This document shows positions 21,791-28,561 of a stretch of 31,399 nt of DNA, piece by piece (the stretch's first letter is position 1; each line of letters begins with the position of its first letter). The notes beneath the pieces are model-generated. The model was not told where the DNA came from. It worked only from the letters and a program-made list of their open reading frames with translations, and made no database searches. A program made the position numbers and the translations under genes. Source of the stretch: DALYDP01 sp964541635 (GTDB taxonomy: Bacteria > Patescibacteriota > Gracilibacteria > Peribacterales > Peribacteraceae); contig CAZIQM010000007.1 in the NCBI GenBank assembly GCA_964541635.1, positions 1 through 31,399 of the forward strand, given 5' to 3'.

Positions 21791-23614
21791 TTACGTGTTG
21801 CCGACGTTCCCGACGATCGAGTAGATCGGGACGATGATGGCGAAGGCGATGCTTCCGACGAGTCCGCCGATGAAGAGGAGGAGCATCGGCTCGAGGATGA
21901 TCGGGAGTTTTTCGGCCGTCTCGGACGCCTTCTTGTCGTAGATGTCGGCGACCTTGAGCATGATGTCGGCGAGCGAGCCGGATTTTTCCCCGGTGATCAC
22001 GAGCTGCTGCACCGACGCGGGCAAAAGCTTCTGGCTTCCCTTGATCGTGGCGAAACACTTCTGGAACGAATCGCCGATGGCGACGCGCGCCAGGAGCTGC
22101 GCGTAGAGCTTCTTGTACGACATGATCGGGGTCACCTGGACGAGCGACTCGAGCGCCTCGACCACGGGAACGCCTGCTTTGAGCAGGCCGCCGAGGATAA
22201 CGCCGAAACGCGCGATCGTGGCTTCCCTGGCCAGTTTGCCGATGCCCGGGATGCGGAACATCACCCACTGGGTGACGTGCCCGAGCGCAGTGTATTTCGA
22301 GAGGATGGCGAGCGTGATGAAACCCGCGATGAACGACGGCACGCCGACCGGACCGTAGGCCACGAACGCGTCGCTGCACCAGATGACGATGCGGGTGACG
22401 AGCGGCAGCTTCACGTTGAGCGAGAAGAGGACGCCCACGAGGTTCGGGAGCACGAACATGCCGAGACCGACCACGATCACGAACATGATGCACATGACGA
22501 TCGTCGGGTAGATCATGGCCATCTTCACCTTCGAGCGGAGCGCGTGGTCCTTTTCGTCCTGCTCTGCCAGGTAGCCCATGTTCTCGGAAAGGTTACCCGC
22601 CTCTTCGCCGATGCGGACGAGCGCCAGCGCGTGGAGCGAGAAGAAGCTTTGCGATTCCATGGCGCGCCACAGCGGCGAGCCGTTCTCGACCTGGTCGACG
22701 ATGCGCTGGATGAGTTTGCGCATCGACCTGTTGCGGGTTTCGAGGACGAGCGTCTTGAGCGAATCGGTCAGCGGCAGGCCCGCGTTGAGCATGGTCGCCA
22801 TGTTCTGGATGAACGCCATCCTCTCCTTGCCCATGCCGATGTAATTGATCGACGTCAGGAAGGCCTTGAAGCCCTTCGGCGTCTGGAACTGCGCCATGTA
22901 AAGTTTCTTCTTCGCGGGTTTGGGGGCGGGAGCAGCGGGGGCGGGAACGGGCTCCGCCTGCTTGCGGGCATCGACGATGTCCTTGTTATCCTCCATCGCC
23001 TTCGCGATCTCGGCCTTCCTCGCGTCGGCGTCGTTGGCGCCGGAAACGGCTTCGTCGAGCGCCGAAGGAGGCGCTTCTTCGCGGGGTCGCGGGGCGGGCT
23101 CCGCCGCTTCCACGCGCACCATCGGCGTCGAGGGCGCCGCGGAAGCGTGCGACAAAAACGGATCGCGCCGCAGGTCGAGCGGTTCGACCGTCTCGGTCGA
23201 GGGCGCTGTCGTCGGCGGAACGTCGCGCGTGAAACGGTCGCGGACCATGGTCCACAGCCCGATGCCCTTCCGAGGGGCGACGTCGCGCTTCGCGGTTTTC
23301 ACCTTCTGCATGAATCCCTCTTCGTCCGCGAGGGCCGCCTCGTCGAGGGCCGAAGGACCCTCGGCCTCGCGCTCCGGAATTTTCTGGAGCTTGCCGGCGC
23401 CTTTGGCCGGAACGACCGCCGCGGGTGGCGCCGCGACGGGGTGCTTCGCGACCTTTTCCTTTTCGCGGGCGGCGCGCTCCTTGGCCGTCGCCTTGCGCTT
23501 CTTCACGTCGCTTTCCGTCGACACGTAGATATGCGGCGTCACGTGCTTCTCCGGCGCGCGGCCGAAGAGCGACCCGAGCTTGGCGCCGATGCCGTTACTC
23601 TTTTTTGCGTTCAT
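21791..23614 (-). CDS. pilC: Type IV pilus inner-membrane platform protein PilC (GspF family) with long N-terminal extension
   Basis: 607 residues from ATG 23614, which overlaps the end of pilB by 20 bases; an upstream ATG (23650) would lie deeper in pilB. Two T2SSF domains are clear: MATMLNAGLPLTDSLKTL and FGVILGGLLKAGVPVVEALESL. Each is followed by a glycine/Glu segment (RIGEEAGNLSENMGYLA and ITGEKSGSLADIMLKVA) and membrane helices, ending LLFIGGLVGSIAFAIIVPIYSIV. PilC anchors the assembly ATPase at the membrane. The first about 255 residues are an added charged, Pro/Ala-rich region with basic coiled-coil-like parts (KKRKATAKERAAREKEK) and a repeated short motif PSALDEA. This is unusual, since PilC proteins are normally about 400 residues. 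Confidence 0.93.
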   Translation of the reverse strand: MNAKKSNGIGAKLGSLFGRAPEKHVTPHIYVSTESDVKKRKATAKERAAREKEKVAKHPVAAPPAAVVPAKGAGKLQKIPEREAEGPSALDEAALADEEGFMQKVKTAKRDVAPRKGIGLWTMVRDRFTRDVPPTTAPSTETVEPLDLRRDPFLSHASAAPSTPMVRVEAAEPAPRPREEAPPSALDEAVSGANDADARKAEIAKAMEDNKDIVDARKQAEPVPAPAAPAPKPAKKKLYMAQFQTPKGFKAFLTSINYIGMGKERMAFIQNMATMLNAGLPLTDSLKTLVLETRNRSMRKLIQRIVDQVENGSPLWRAMESQSFFSLHALALVRIGEEAGNLSENMGYLAEQDEKDHALRSKVKMAMIYPTIVMCIMFVIVVGLGMFVLPNLVGVLFSLNVKLPLVTRIVIWCSDAFVAYGPVGVPSFIAGFITLAILSKYTALGHVTQWVMFRIPGIGKLAREATIARFGVILGGLLKAGVPVVEALESLVQVTPIMSYKKLYAQLLARVAIGDSFQKCFATIKGSQKLLPASVQQLVITGEKSGSLADIMLKVADIYDKKASETAEKLPIILEPMLLLFIGGLVGSIAFAIIVPIYSIVGNVGNT

Positions 23615-25469
23615 GGGCGGCGGGCGGGGCTTTGGATTCCTTGGCTTCATCGGCTTCTTTGCCGGCCGGGGGCTGCGGCGCGGAAGCGCCCTTGCCCGCG
23701 GGCGCGGGCGGCGGGTTGGCGACGCGGAGGAGTTCCTCGAGCGTGGTGACGCCCGCGCGCACCTTCACGAAGCCGTCCTCGAAGAGCGACTTCATGCCGT
23801 TCTTGCGGGCCTGCAGCTCGATCTCGGCGGACGATTTACGGGCGACGATGAGCGCTTCGATGTCCGGCGTGATGACGAGGAGTTCGTGGACCGCGAGGCG
23901 GCCCTGGAACCCGATGCCGCCGCACGACTCGCACCCCTTGCCCTTGTACAGGAGGACGTCGCCGGATTCGTCGAAGAACTTCTCGGCGTTCGGGAAGAGG
24001 TCCGGGATCTCGGATTTCGACACCGTGTAGCTATAGCGGCAGTGCGGGCAGATCTTGCGGAGGAGGCGCTGCGCGATCACGACCTCGAGCGTGCTGGCGA
24101 GCAGGAACGGCTCGACCCCCATCTCGAGGAGGCGCGGCACGGACGTGCACGCGTCGTTGGCGTGGAGGGTCGAGAAGAGGAGGTGGCCCGTGAGCGCGGC
24201 GTTCACGGCGATGCTCGCCGTCTCGCCGTCGCGGATTTCGCCGACGAGGATGATGTTCGGGTCCTGGCGCATGAGGGCGCGCAGGCCGTTGGCGAACGTC
24301 AGGTTCGTCTCGGGGTTCACCTGGATATGGTTGATGCCCTGCACTTTGTATTCGACCGGATCCTCGATCGTGGAGATGTTCACGTCGGGGTGGTTGCGCA
24401 GCTTGAGGAGCGCGTAGAGCGTCGTCGATTTACCCGAGCCCGTGGGGCCCGTGGTGAGGATCATGCCGAACGGCTTACGGCTGGCCTGTTCGAGGACCTT
24501 GCGATTTTCCTCGCTGCAGCCGAGATCGGCGAGCGTGAGGGAGCGGACGTACTCGGAGAGCAAGCGGAGCACGATCTTCTCGCCGTCGACGACCGGGACG
24601 ATCGAGACGCGGATGTCCATCATGCCTTTGCCCGTGTCGTAGCGGATGGCGCCGTCCTGCGCTGCGTGGTGTTCGTCGATGTGCAGGTTCGCCGCGATCT
24701 TCATGCGGTTCACCACGCCTTCGTAGTATTCCTTCGGGATGCGCCCGGCTTCGTGCAGCACGCCGTCGACGCGGAAGCGGACCATGACCTCCTTGTCCTG
24801 CGGTTCGAAGTGGATGTCCGACGCGCGCAGGGCGATCGCGTCCTGGAAAATCTCTTCGAGGATTTCCGGGGCGACCTTGCGGTTCTGCTCGATGATCTGC
24901 TGGAAGCGCGTGGCGAGCGGCTTGCGGTAGTGGACGAAGAACGACTCGATCGCCTTGTTGCTGGCGTAGACGAAGTTCACCTTCCCGGCGAACGCGACGC
25001 GCTCTTCGGCCTTTTTCTTGCCGAACGAGAAACGCGGCGCCGCGGTCGCGGTCTTGCGGTTGGACTGGCGCTGGTCCTCGCCCTCCGGGAATTCCGACGT
25101 CTTCTGGCCGAGGTTCATCCGGACCGCCTCCTCCATTTTTTCGTTCGTCGGGTCGCTCGTGGCGACCGTCACGCTGGCGTCGTCCTTCGCGACCACCACG
25201 CAGCTGTACGTGCGGGCGATGTCTTCCGGCAGCATTTCGACGAACTCCGGCGACGGCGGTTTCTGCCCGACGTCGTAGTAGGGGAGCTTGTAATACTCGG
25301 CCACGGCGGACTCGTAGAGGTCCTGGCTGAGCAGTTCGAGCTCGGTGAGGGCGTCGCGCAGCGTGGAGCCGTGCGACTTCGCCATGTCTTCCGCGCGCTT
25401 GATGTCTTCCTCGGAGACGTAGCTCTGGTCGAGGAGGAGTTTCTTCAGCGCTGCGTCGTTGAGGGCCAT
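23595..25469 (-). CDS. pilB: Type IV pilus assembly ATPase PilB (GspE family)
   Basis: 624 residues. An N-terminal GspE-N domain (to about 130) is followed by the ATPase core: Walker A GPTGSGKST (about 341-349), Asp box STIEDPVEY, Walker B IILVGEIRDGET (about 406-417) and His box TLHANDA. The zinc tetracysteine motif is CPHC (474-477) with CESC (513-516). The C-terminus has a Pro/Ala/Lys-rich tail (from about residue 586) that is not typical. It powers pilus extension by ATP hydrolysis in a hexamer. It follows the receiver gene by 13 bases and leads into pilC with overlap. No PilT retraction ATPase is visible in the window. Confidence 0.96.
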   Translation of the reverse strand: MALNDAALKKLLLDQSYVSEEDIKRAEDMAKSHGSTLRDALTELELLSQDLYESAVAEYYKLPYYDVGQKPPSPEFVEMLPEDIARTYSCVVVAKDDASVTVATSDPTNEKMEEAVRMNLGQKTSEFPEGEDQRQSNRKTATAAPRFSFGKKKAEERVAFAGKVNFVYASNKAIESFFVHYRKPLATRFQQIIEQNRKVAPEILEEIFQDAIALRASDIHFEPQDKEVMVRFRVDGVLHEAGRIPKEYYEGVVNRMKIAANLHIDEHHAAQDGAIRYDTGKGMMDIRVSIVPVVDGEKIVLRLLSEYVRSLTLADLGCSEENRKVLEQASRKPFGMILTTGPTGSGKSTTLYALLKLRNHPDVNISTIEDPVEYKVQGINHIQVNPETNLTFANGLRALMRQDPNIILVGEIRDGETASIAVNAALTGHLLFSTLHANDACTSVPRLLEMGVEPFLLASTLEVVIAQRLLRKICPHCRYSYTVSKSEIPDLFPNAEKFFDESGDVLLYKGKGCESCGGIGFQGRLAVHELLVITPDIEALIVARKSSAEIELQARKNGMKSLFEDGFVKVRAGVTTLEELLRVANPPPAPAGKGASAPQPPAGKEADEAKESKAPPAAHERKKE

Positions 25470-25482
25470 GGCGGGATGGGGG

Positions 25483-25863
25483 TTAGATCGAGGACTTCAC
25501 GACCTTCACGATGTCGGCGAGCGGGACGTTGGATTTCACGAGGTAGTTCTTCACGCCGAATTCCTCGGCCTTCTTGCGGTCTTCGTCCTGGCCGAGGTTG
25601 CTGAGCACCACGACCACGGGTTTGAGCTTCTTGCTCTTGAGTCCTTCGAGGATCGCGAAACCGTCGACTTCCGGGAGGATGAGGTCGAGCAGGATGAGGT
25701 CGTAGTCGCCGGTCGACGCCTTCTCCAACCCTTCGCGGCCCGTCGAGGCCACGGTCGTTTCGTAGCCTTCGTGGGTCATCTTCAATTCGAGGGCGTGGGC
25801 GAGCGGCTTCTCGTCTTCGACGATGAGGATCTTCTTCTTGCCGGAGGGGGTTTCGGCTGTCAT
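25483..25863 (-). CDS. Stand-alone response regulator receiver (CheY-like), first gene of the pilus operon
   Basis: 126 residues, a single REC domain: KKILIVEDEK (acidic pair E16, D17), phosphoacceptor Asp60 in LILLDLILPEVDG, a switch region VVVLSNLGQ with Ser in place of the usual Thr/Ser position, and the conserved Lys in NYLVKSN. There is no output domain, so it must act by protein contact. Its place 13 bases before pilB suggests it controls pilus extension, and the orphan histidine kinase at 15222-16709 is a candidate partner (inference). The start at 25863 lies about 15 bases from the predicted transcription start. The leader is a CCACAT-repeat, with no Shine-Dalgarno sequence. Confidence 0.92.
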   Translation of the reverse strand: MTAETPSGKKKILIVEDEKPLAHALELKMTHEGYETTVASTGREGLEKASTGDYDLILLDLILPEVDGFAILEGLKSKKLKPVVVVLSNLGQDEDRKKAEEFGVKNYLVKSNVPLADIVKVVKSSI

Positions 25864-25885
25864 GTGGATGTGGATGTTTCTCTTT

Positions 25886-25914
25886 AGTGTAGCACAAAAC
25901 CCCGATTTTCACAA
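25886..25914 (-). promoter_or_regulatory. Promoter of the receiver-pilB-pilC operon
   Basis: Minus strand: -35 TTGTGA (25914-25909), a 17-base spacer ending TGC, and -10 TACACT (25891-25886), an extended -10. The upstream gene's terminator hairpin (25899-25922) occupies the same bases. Confidence 0.75.
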
Positions 25915-25922
25915 GACGGGGT
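25894..25922 (-). terminator. Terminator of the small gene at 26042-26335, overlapping the pilus promoter
   Basis: Minus strand ACCCCG-(12-base loop)-CGGGGT followed by TTTTGTG. The stem is only 6 bp with a long loop, so efficiency is uncertain. It overlaps the -35 and spacer of the receiver gene promoter. Confidence 0.55.
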
Positions 25923-25935
25923 CAATAGAGGCCAT

Positions 25936-25979
25936 ATATGCAAACCGCGCCGACCCCAGATGGGGCCGACGCGGCATAT
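25936..25979 (-). repeat. Long hairpin in the 3' region of the small gene
   Basis: CCGCGCCGACCCC and GGGGCCGACGCGG pair over 13 positions with two non-Watson-Crick positions and a 4-base loop, extended by ATATGC/GCATAT outside a small bulge. No T run follows on either strand. Two more hairpins lie just upstream on the minus strand: GTTCCC/GGGAAC (25982-25997) and GCCGG/CCGGC (26008-26022). Confidence 0.7.
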
Positions 25980-26041
25980 TGATTCCCTCACGGGAACGGT
26001 TGTTCGAGCCGGTATCGCCGGCGCGCAGAACTCGTTTCGCC

Positions 26042-26335
26042 TTAGTTGGCGTTGCGAAGTTCGAAGGATCCGCGGCGGTTTTTCGTGGTATAGAAACCGC
26101 TGAAGCGAGTGGACTTCATGGGGCCATCGGTGACGTACCCCGTGAGATTCCAGTTTTCGCACGACCCATCTTCTTGCGTCGTGCCCAGCACGATCATGTT
26201 AAGTACGGGCGCGTGGCTCGTTCCCCGCTGTCGAAGTTGGAATTGGACAACTTTGCGCTCAAACGTTGAGAGCATGAGGTCGAACTTCGAGGGGCCCGAG
26301 ACGACATCGAACATACCAACAACTACGTGTGCCAT
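26042..26335 (-). CDS. Small protein of unknown function, probably recently acquired
   Basis: 97 residues from ATG 26335; a longer frame upstream is out of keeping with the ribosome site. The start has a canonical GGAGG six bases upstream, rare in this window, and a promoter with TTGACA. The sequence begins MAHVVVGMFDVVSGPSKFDL and ends FYTTKNRRGSFELRNAN, with alternating hydrophobic and polar residues throughout that suggest a small beta-rich soluble domain. It has two short basic patches and a single Cys (SCENWN). Base composition and codon use are clearly less GC-rich than its neighbours. I do not recognise a family. It sits between the pilus operon and recR, bounded by a chain of hairpins on one side and the displaced recR end on the other. 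Confidence 0.75.
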   Translation of the reverse strand: MAHVVVGMFDVVSGPSKFDLMLSTFERKVVQFQLRQRGTSHAPVLNMIVLGTTQEDGSCENWNLTGYVTDGPMKSTRFSGFYTTKNRRGSFELRNAN

Positions 26336-26398
26336 ACGGCACCTCCGTGAGAAAAAGAACGTGACGCTGGGCAATGGATGCAGCGTCGGGCATCGTTC

Positions 26399-26412
26399 GG
26401 TCTTTCGACCGC
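26399..26412 (-). promoter_or_regulatory. Hairpin in the leader of the small gene
   Basis: CGGTC-GAAA-GACCG, a 5-bp stem with a GNRA tetraloop in the roughly 105-base 5' leader. It could be a structural or regulatory element. No T run follows, so it is not a terminator. Confidence 0.5.
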
Positions 26413-26445
26413 ACCCGGGCACATACATGCACGGGGATTGTGAAT

Positions 26446-26473
26446 ACAATAAACTATTTATATATTATGTCAA
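26446..26473 (-). promoter_or_regulatory. Promoter of the small unknown gene
   Basis: Minus strand: -35 TTGACA (26473-26468), a 16-base AT-rich spacer and -10 TATTGT (26451-26446). It lies 17 bases beyond the displaced recR stop codon. Confidence 0.65.
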
Positions 26474-26489
26474 TATACGTGATTATGAC

Positions 26490-26540
26490 TTACAGCTGCC
26501 GTCTTCCGTCCAGCGCCCCCTTCAGCGTCACCTGGTCCGC
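26490..26540 (-). pseudogene. recR: Displaced old 3' end of recR (17 codons)
   Basis: On the minus strand this codes ADQVTLKGALDGRRQL followed by TAA, in the GC-rich codon style of the genome. The intact recR ends ADQVTLKGALDGRRSL and TAA 88 bases upstream. Fourteen consecutive residues are identical but 13 of the 14 codons differ. It begins exactly where the dispersed repeat ends. Confidence 0.9.
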
Positions 26541-26568
26541 GACCCCTCGGCTGCGCTCGGGATGACAA
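26540..26568 (-). repeat. Dispersed gene-end repeat, copy at recR
   Basis: Plus-strand core CCCTCGGCTGCGCTCGGG followed by ATGACAA. It lies between the replacement recR end (stop at 26578) and the displaced old end. Compared with the copy at 17244-17272 only one base of the shared core region differs (GATGAC versus GGTGAC). Confidence 0.85.
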
Positions 26569-26577
26569 CGAGCATCA

Positions 26578-27174
26578 TTAAAGGCTACGACGACCATCGA
26601 GAGCTCCTTTCAGTGTAACTTGATCTGCAAATTCAATATCAGCGCCCATTGGCAATCCATGCGCCAAGCGCGTGATCTGCGGCACGTGGCCCTTCAACTG
26701 TTCGCGCAGGTAGCTCGCCGTCGCTTCGCCTTCCACGTCCGGATCGGTCGCGACGATGACTTCGCGGATGCCGCCGGCGCGGCAACGGTCGACCAACTCC
26801 TTCACCTTCAACTGCTCGGGGCCCATGCCGTCGATGGGCGAGAGCACGCCGTGCAGCACGTGGTAGACGCCCTTGTACTGCGTGCGCTCGAACGCGATCA
26901 CCTCGAGCGGTTCCTCCACCACCAAAATCGTCGTCGCGTCGCGCGCGGCGTCTTCGCAGATGTCGCAGCGCTCCTTCGTCGTGACCATCTGGCACTGGCG
27001 GCAGTACTGCAATTCCGTCTTCAAATTCGAGAGCGCCGCGCCGAGCGCCTCGGGCGATGCGCGCGTGGAGCGGAGCAGGTGGAACACCAGCCTCTCCGCG
27101 CTCTTCATGCCGATGCCGGGGAGCTTCTGGAACTCCTCGATGGCGCGGGTGATGTGCGGGGGCAGGAGGGACAC
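26578..27174 (-). CDS. recR: Recombination mediator protein RecR
   Basis: 198 residues, the usual RecR length, with a GTG start. A helix-hairpin-helix region LPGIGMKSAERLVFHLLR (residues about 18-35) comes first, then the zinc motif CRQCQMVTTKERCDIC, then a Toprim domain (ILVVEEPLEVIAFE, VIVATDPDVEGEATASYL) and the conserved tail TRLAHGLPMGADIEFADQVTL. RecR works with RecO/RecF to load RecA at gaps. The last about 30 codons use AT-rich synonymous codons (ATT, GAA, TTT, GCA, CAA, GTT, ACA, AAA), unlike the rest of the gene, and the native GC-rich terminus lies beyond a repeat downstream. The protein itself looks intact. The leader is pyrimidine-rich (CCCCTCTCCTCCCCC). Confidence 0.96.
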   Translation of the reverse strand: MSLLPPHITRAIEEFQKLPGIGMKSAERLVFHLLRSTRASPEALGAALSNLKTELQYCRQCQMVTTKERCDICEDAARDATTILVVEEPLEVIAFERTQYKGVYHVLHGVLSPIDGMGPEQLKVKELVDRCRAGGIREVIVATDPDVEGEATASYLREQLKGHVPQITRLAHGLPMGADIEFADQVTLKGALDGRRSL

Positions 27175-27236
27175 GCGGCGACTCTACGGAAGGGGGAGGA
27201 GAGGGGTTATTGACGCTTCTGGCATGTTGTTTTGCA

Positions 27237-27265
27237 TTGACCTTTAACGCACGAATTCCTAGTCT
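27237..27265 (+). promoter_or_regulatory. Promoter of the 362-residue protein gene
   Basis: -35 TTGACC, a 17-base spacer and -10 TAGTCT (27260-27265). The start would be within about three bases of ATG 27275, so the message is probably leaderless. Confidence 0.7.
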
Positions 27266-27274
27266 GTCCGGCCG

Positions 27275-28363
27275 ATGAGCAAAGCTCCAGACATGCGGGT
27301 ATTCAACGCCGCCGTGGCCAACGACCACGCGGTCTACGACGCGTGCCTGGTCCGCAGCTTCCCTCGCTATACGAACTGGACCCACGTCGATTTCACGCAA
27401 GTGCCCGTCGGCGTCGAACACTTTACGGAAGACACGCGGGGCAAGGTGGTCGCCGAATTGCGCCGATCGTTGTCGCTTCCTGCGTCGTTCGGTTCGGGAA
27501 ACAAAGCGTTCGTCGCGACGGACATCGCCTTCCGCATGGTGGGGCACTTCGGCGGACAGCTCCATGCGCAGCGCAAGCCGATCGAAACTGTGACCGATGC
27601 GTTCGTCGCGCACTTGAGGATGTGCGCGAACGAAAAAACGATCTCGCTACTGGATATGCATCCCCTCGCGGGTAACCACCGCGCGCGCAACGTGGCCACG
27701 CATCTTCCGACCGAAGGAGGAGGGCTGCAACAGGGATGGAAAAAGGTCATCGATTTGCAGAAAGACGAACAATCCGTCGTCGCGACGCTGGCCCAGATGG
27801 AACGCGGGAAGCTGCTCACGCTTTTGCGCGACATACAACCGCTTCTGATGGATTTCGACGACACGCACATTCAGACGCCATTGCTCGATTTACGCCAAGC
27901 GATCATCCGCCGAATCGAAAACTCCAGCATTACCGAAACGAACCTCTGGTCCGAGCTCATAGGCATGGTGTACGCGCACTGGAAGGAACATTTGAACATC
28001 GACGACATCGAGCGGGCGAACGAAGACCTCGTGAAGGAAACGGGCGATCCGAAGATCCTGGACGCGCATCCAAAGGACATCATGCGCAGGGGATTCATCG
28101 AACCGATGGAGCGCGAACAAGAACCGACGTCGGAGCGCCGCGCCCAACTGCTGCGCCGCAAAATCATCCTCGAGAGTTTGTACATGGACATGCTCGACAA
28201 GCGCGCCCAGCACGAATTGAACGACGTGCTTGCGGCGGCCTACAACTCCTACGTCGACAAACTTGGCATGCGCATGGGGGAGTTGGGATACTTGGGCGTC
28301 GTGAACACGCTCATGACGGACGCGTTCCCCACGAGCAAAGAAGTGGCCAGCGCGCTCCACTGA
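27275..28363 (+). CDS. Soluble protein of unknown function
   Basis: 362 residues, mostly predicted helical. There is no signal peptide or membrane segment, so it is likely cytoplasmic. Distinct segments include VDFTQVPVGVEHFTEDTRGKVV, FVATDIAFRMVGHFGGQLHAQRK, LLDMHPLAGNHRARNVATH and a C-terminal helical region (LLRRKIILESLYMDMLDKRAQHELNDVLAAAYNSYVDKLG). Several His, Asp and Glu residues are clustered in the first half, but no pattern I can assign to an enzyme family. GC content is somewhat lower than neighbours. The gene has its own consensus-like promoter and is convergent with a candidate small RNA whose terminator begins six bases after its stop. I do not recognise it. Confidence 0.8.
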   Translation: MSKAPDMRVFNAAVANDHAVYDACLVRSFPRYTNWTHVDFTQVPVGVEHFTEDTRGKVVAELRRSLSLPASFGSGNKAFVATDIAFRMVGHFGGQLHAQRKPIETVTDAFVAHLRMCANEKTISLLDMHPLAGNHRARNVATHLPTEGGGLQQGWKKVIDLQKDEQSVVATLAQMERGKLLTLLRDIQPLLMDFDDTHIQTPLLDLRQAIIRRIENSSITETNLWSELIGMVYAHWKEHLNIDDIERANEDLVKETGDPKILDAHPKDIMRRGFIEPMEREQEPTSERRAQLLRRKIILESLYMDMLDKRAQHELNDVLAAAYNSYVDKLGMRMGELGYLGVVNTLMTDAFPTSKEVASALH

Positions 28364-28368
28364 ACGCA

Positions 28369-28411
28369 CAAAAAAACCGGACGCAGCCGACTTGTGGTTG
28401 GATGAGTCCGG
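28369..28411 (-). terminator. Intrinsic terminator of the candidate small RNA
   Basis: Minus strand CCGGAC and GTCCGG pair across a 23-base apical region and are followed by TTTTTTT (28376-28370). The same stem read on the plus strand lies after the 362-residue gene but has no T run in that direction. Confidence 0.8.
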
Positions 28412-28487
28412 AGTGTTACCACCGGGCAGAAGCGAGATAACTCGTGACCGCTGGAGCGGAAGCTCCAAAGTCAGGCCTTGGTGATAC
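28370..28487 (-). ncRNA. Candidate structured small RNA, about 118 nt, unclassified
   Basis: A strong minus-strand promoter (TTGACA, 16 bases, TATTCT) starts a transcript near 28485 that contains no plausible coding frame and ends at a clear terminator. Predicted pairing: the 5' segment GGTATCACC pairs with GGTGGTAACAC about 65 bases later, closing a region with hairpins GGAGC-TTCC-GCTCC and CGAG-TTAT-CTCG, followed by the terminator stem. It lies just upstream of and divergent from smpB, but lacks tmRNA features (no tRNA-like ends, too short) and lacks the SRP RNA core GGTCAGG-type motif. It could be a small regulatory RNA or an orphan riboswitch-like RNA without a downstream gene. Confidence 0.6.
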
Positions 28488-28491
28488 CCTC

Positions 28492-28519
28492 AGAATACTT
28501 CTTTATAGATATTTGTCAA
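28492..28519 (-). promoter_or_regulatory. Promoter of the candidate small RNA
   Basis: Minus strand: consensus -35 TTGACA (28519-28514), a 16-base AT-rich spacer and -10 TATTCT (28497-28492). It is among the best -35 matches in the window, with no coding start downstream of it. Confidence 0.75.
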
Positions 28520-28561
28520 CACACCTGGAAAGGCCAAAGAAAGCCCTATAGGCTGCTTTTC

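Noticed and set aside
26490..26628. The duplicated recR terminus as a simple recent tandem duplication
   Set aside because: A recent duplication would be nearly identical at the DNA level. Here almost every codon differs while the peptide is the same.
28370..28519. tmRNA or SRP RNA beside smpB
   Set aside because: The transcript is about 118 nt, lacks the tRNA-like ends and tag frame of tmRNA, and lacks the conserved SRP Alu/S-domain core sequence.
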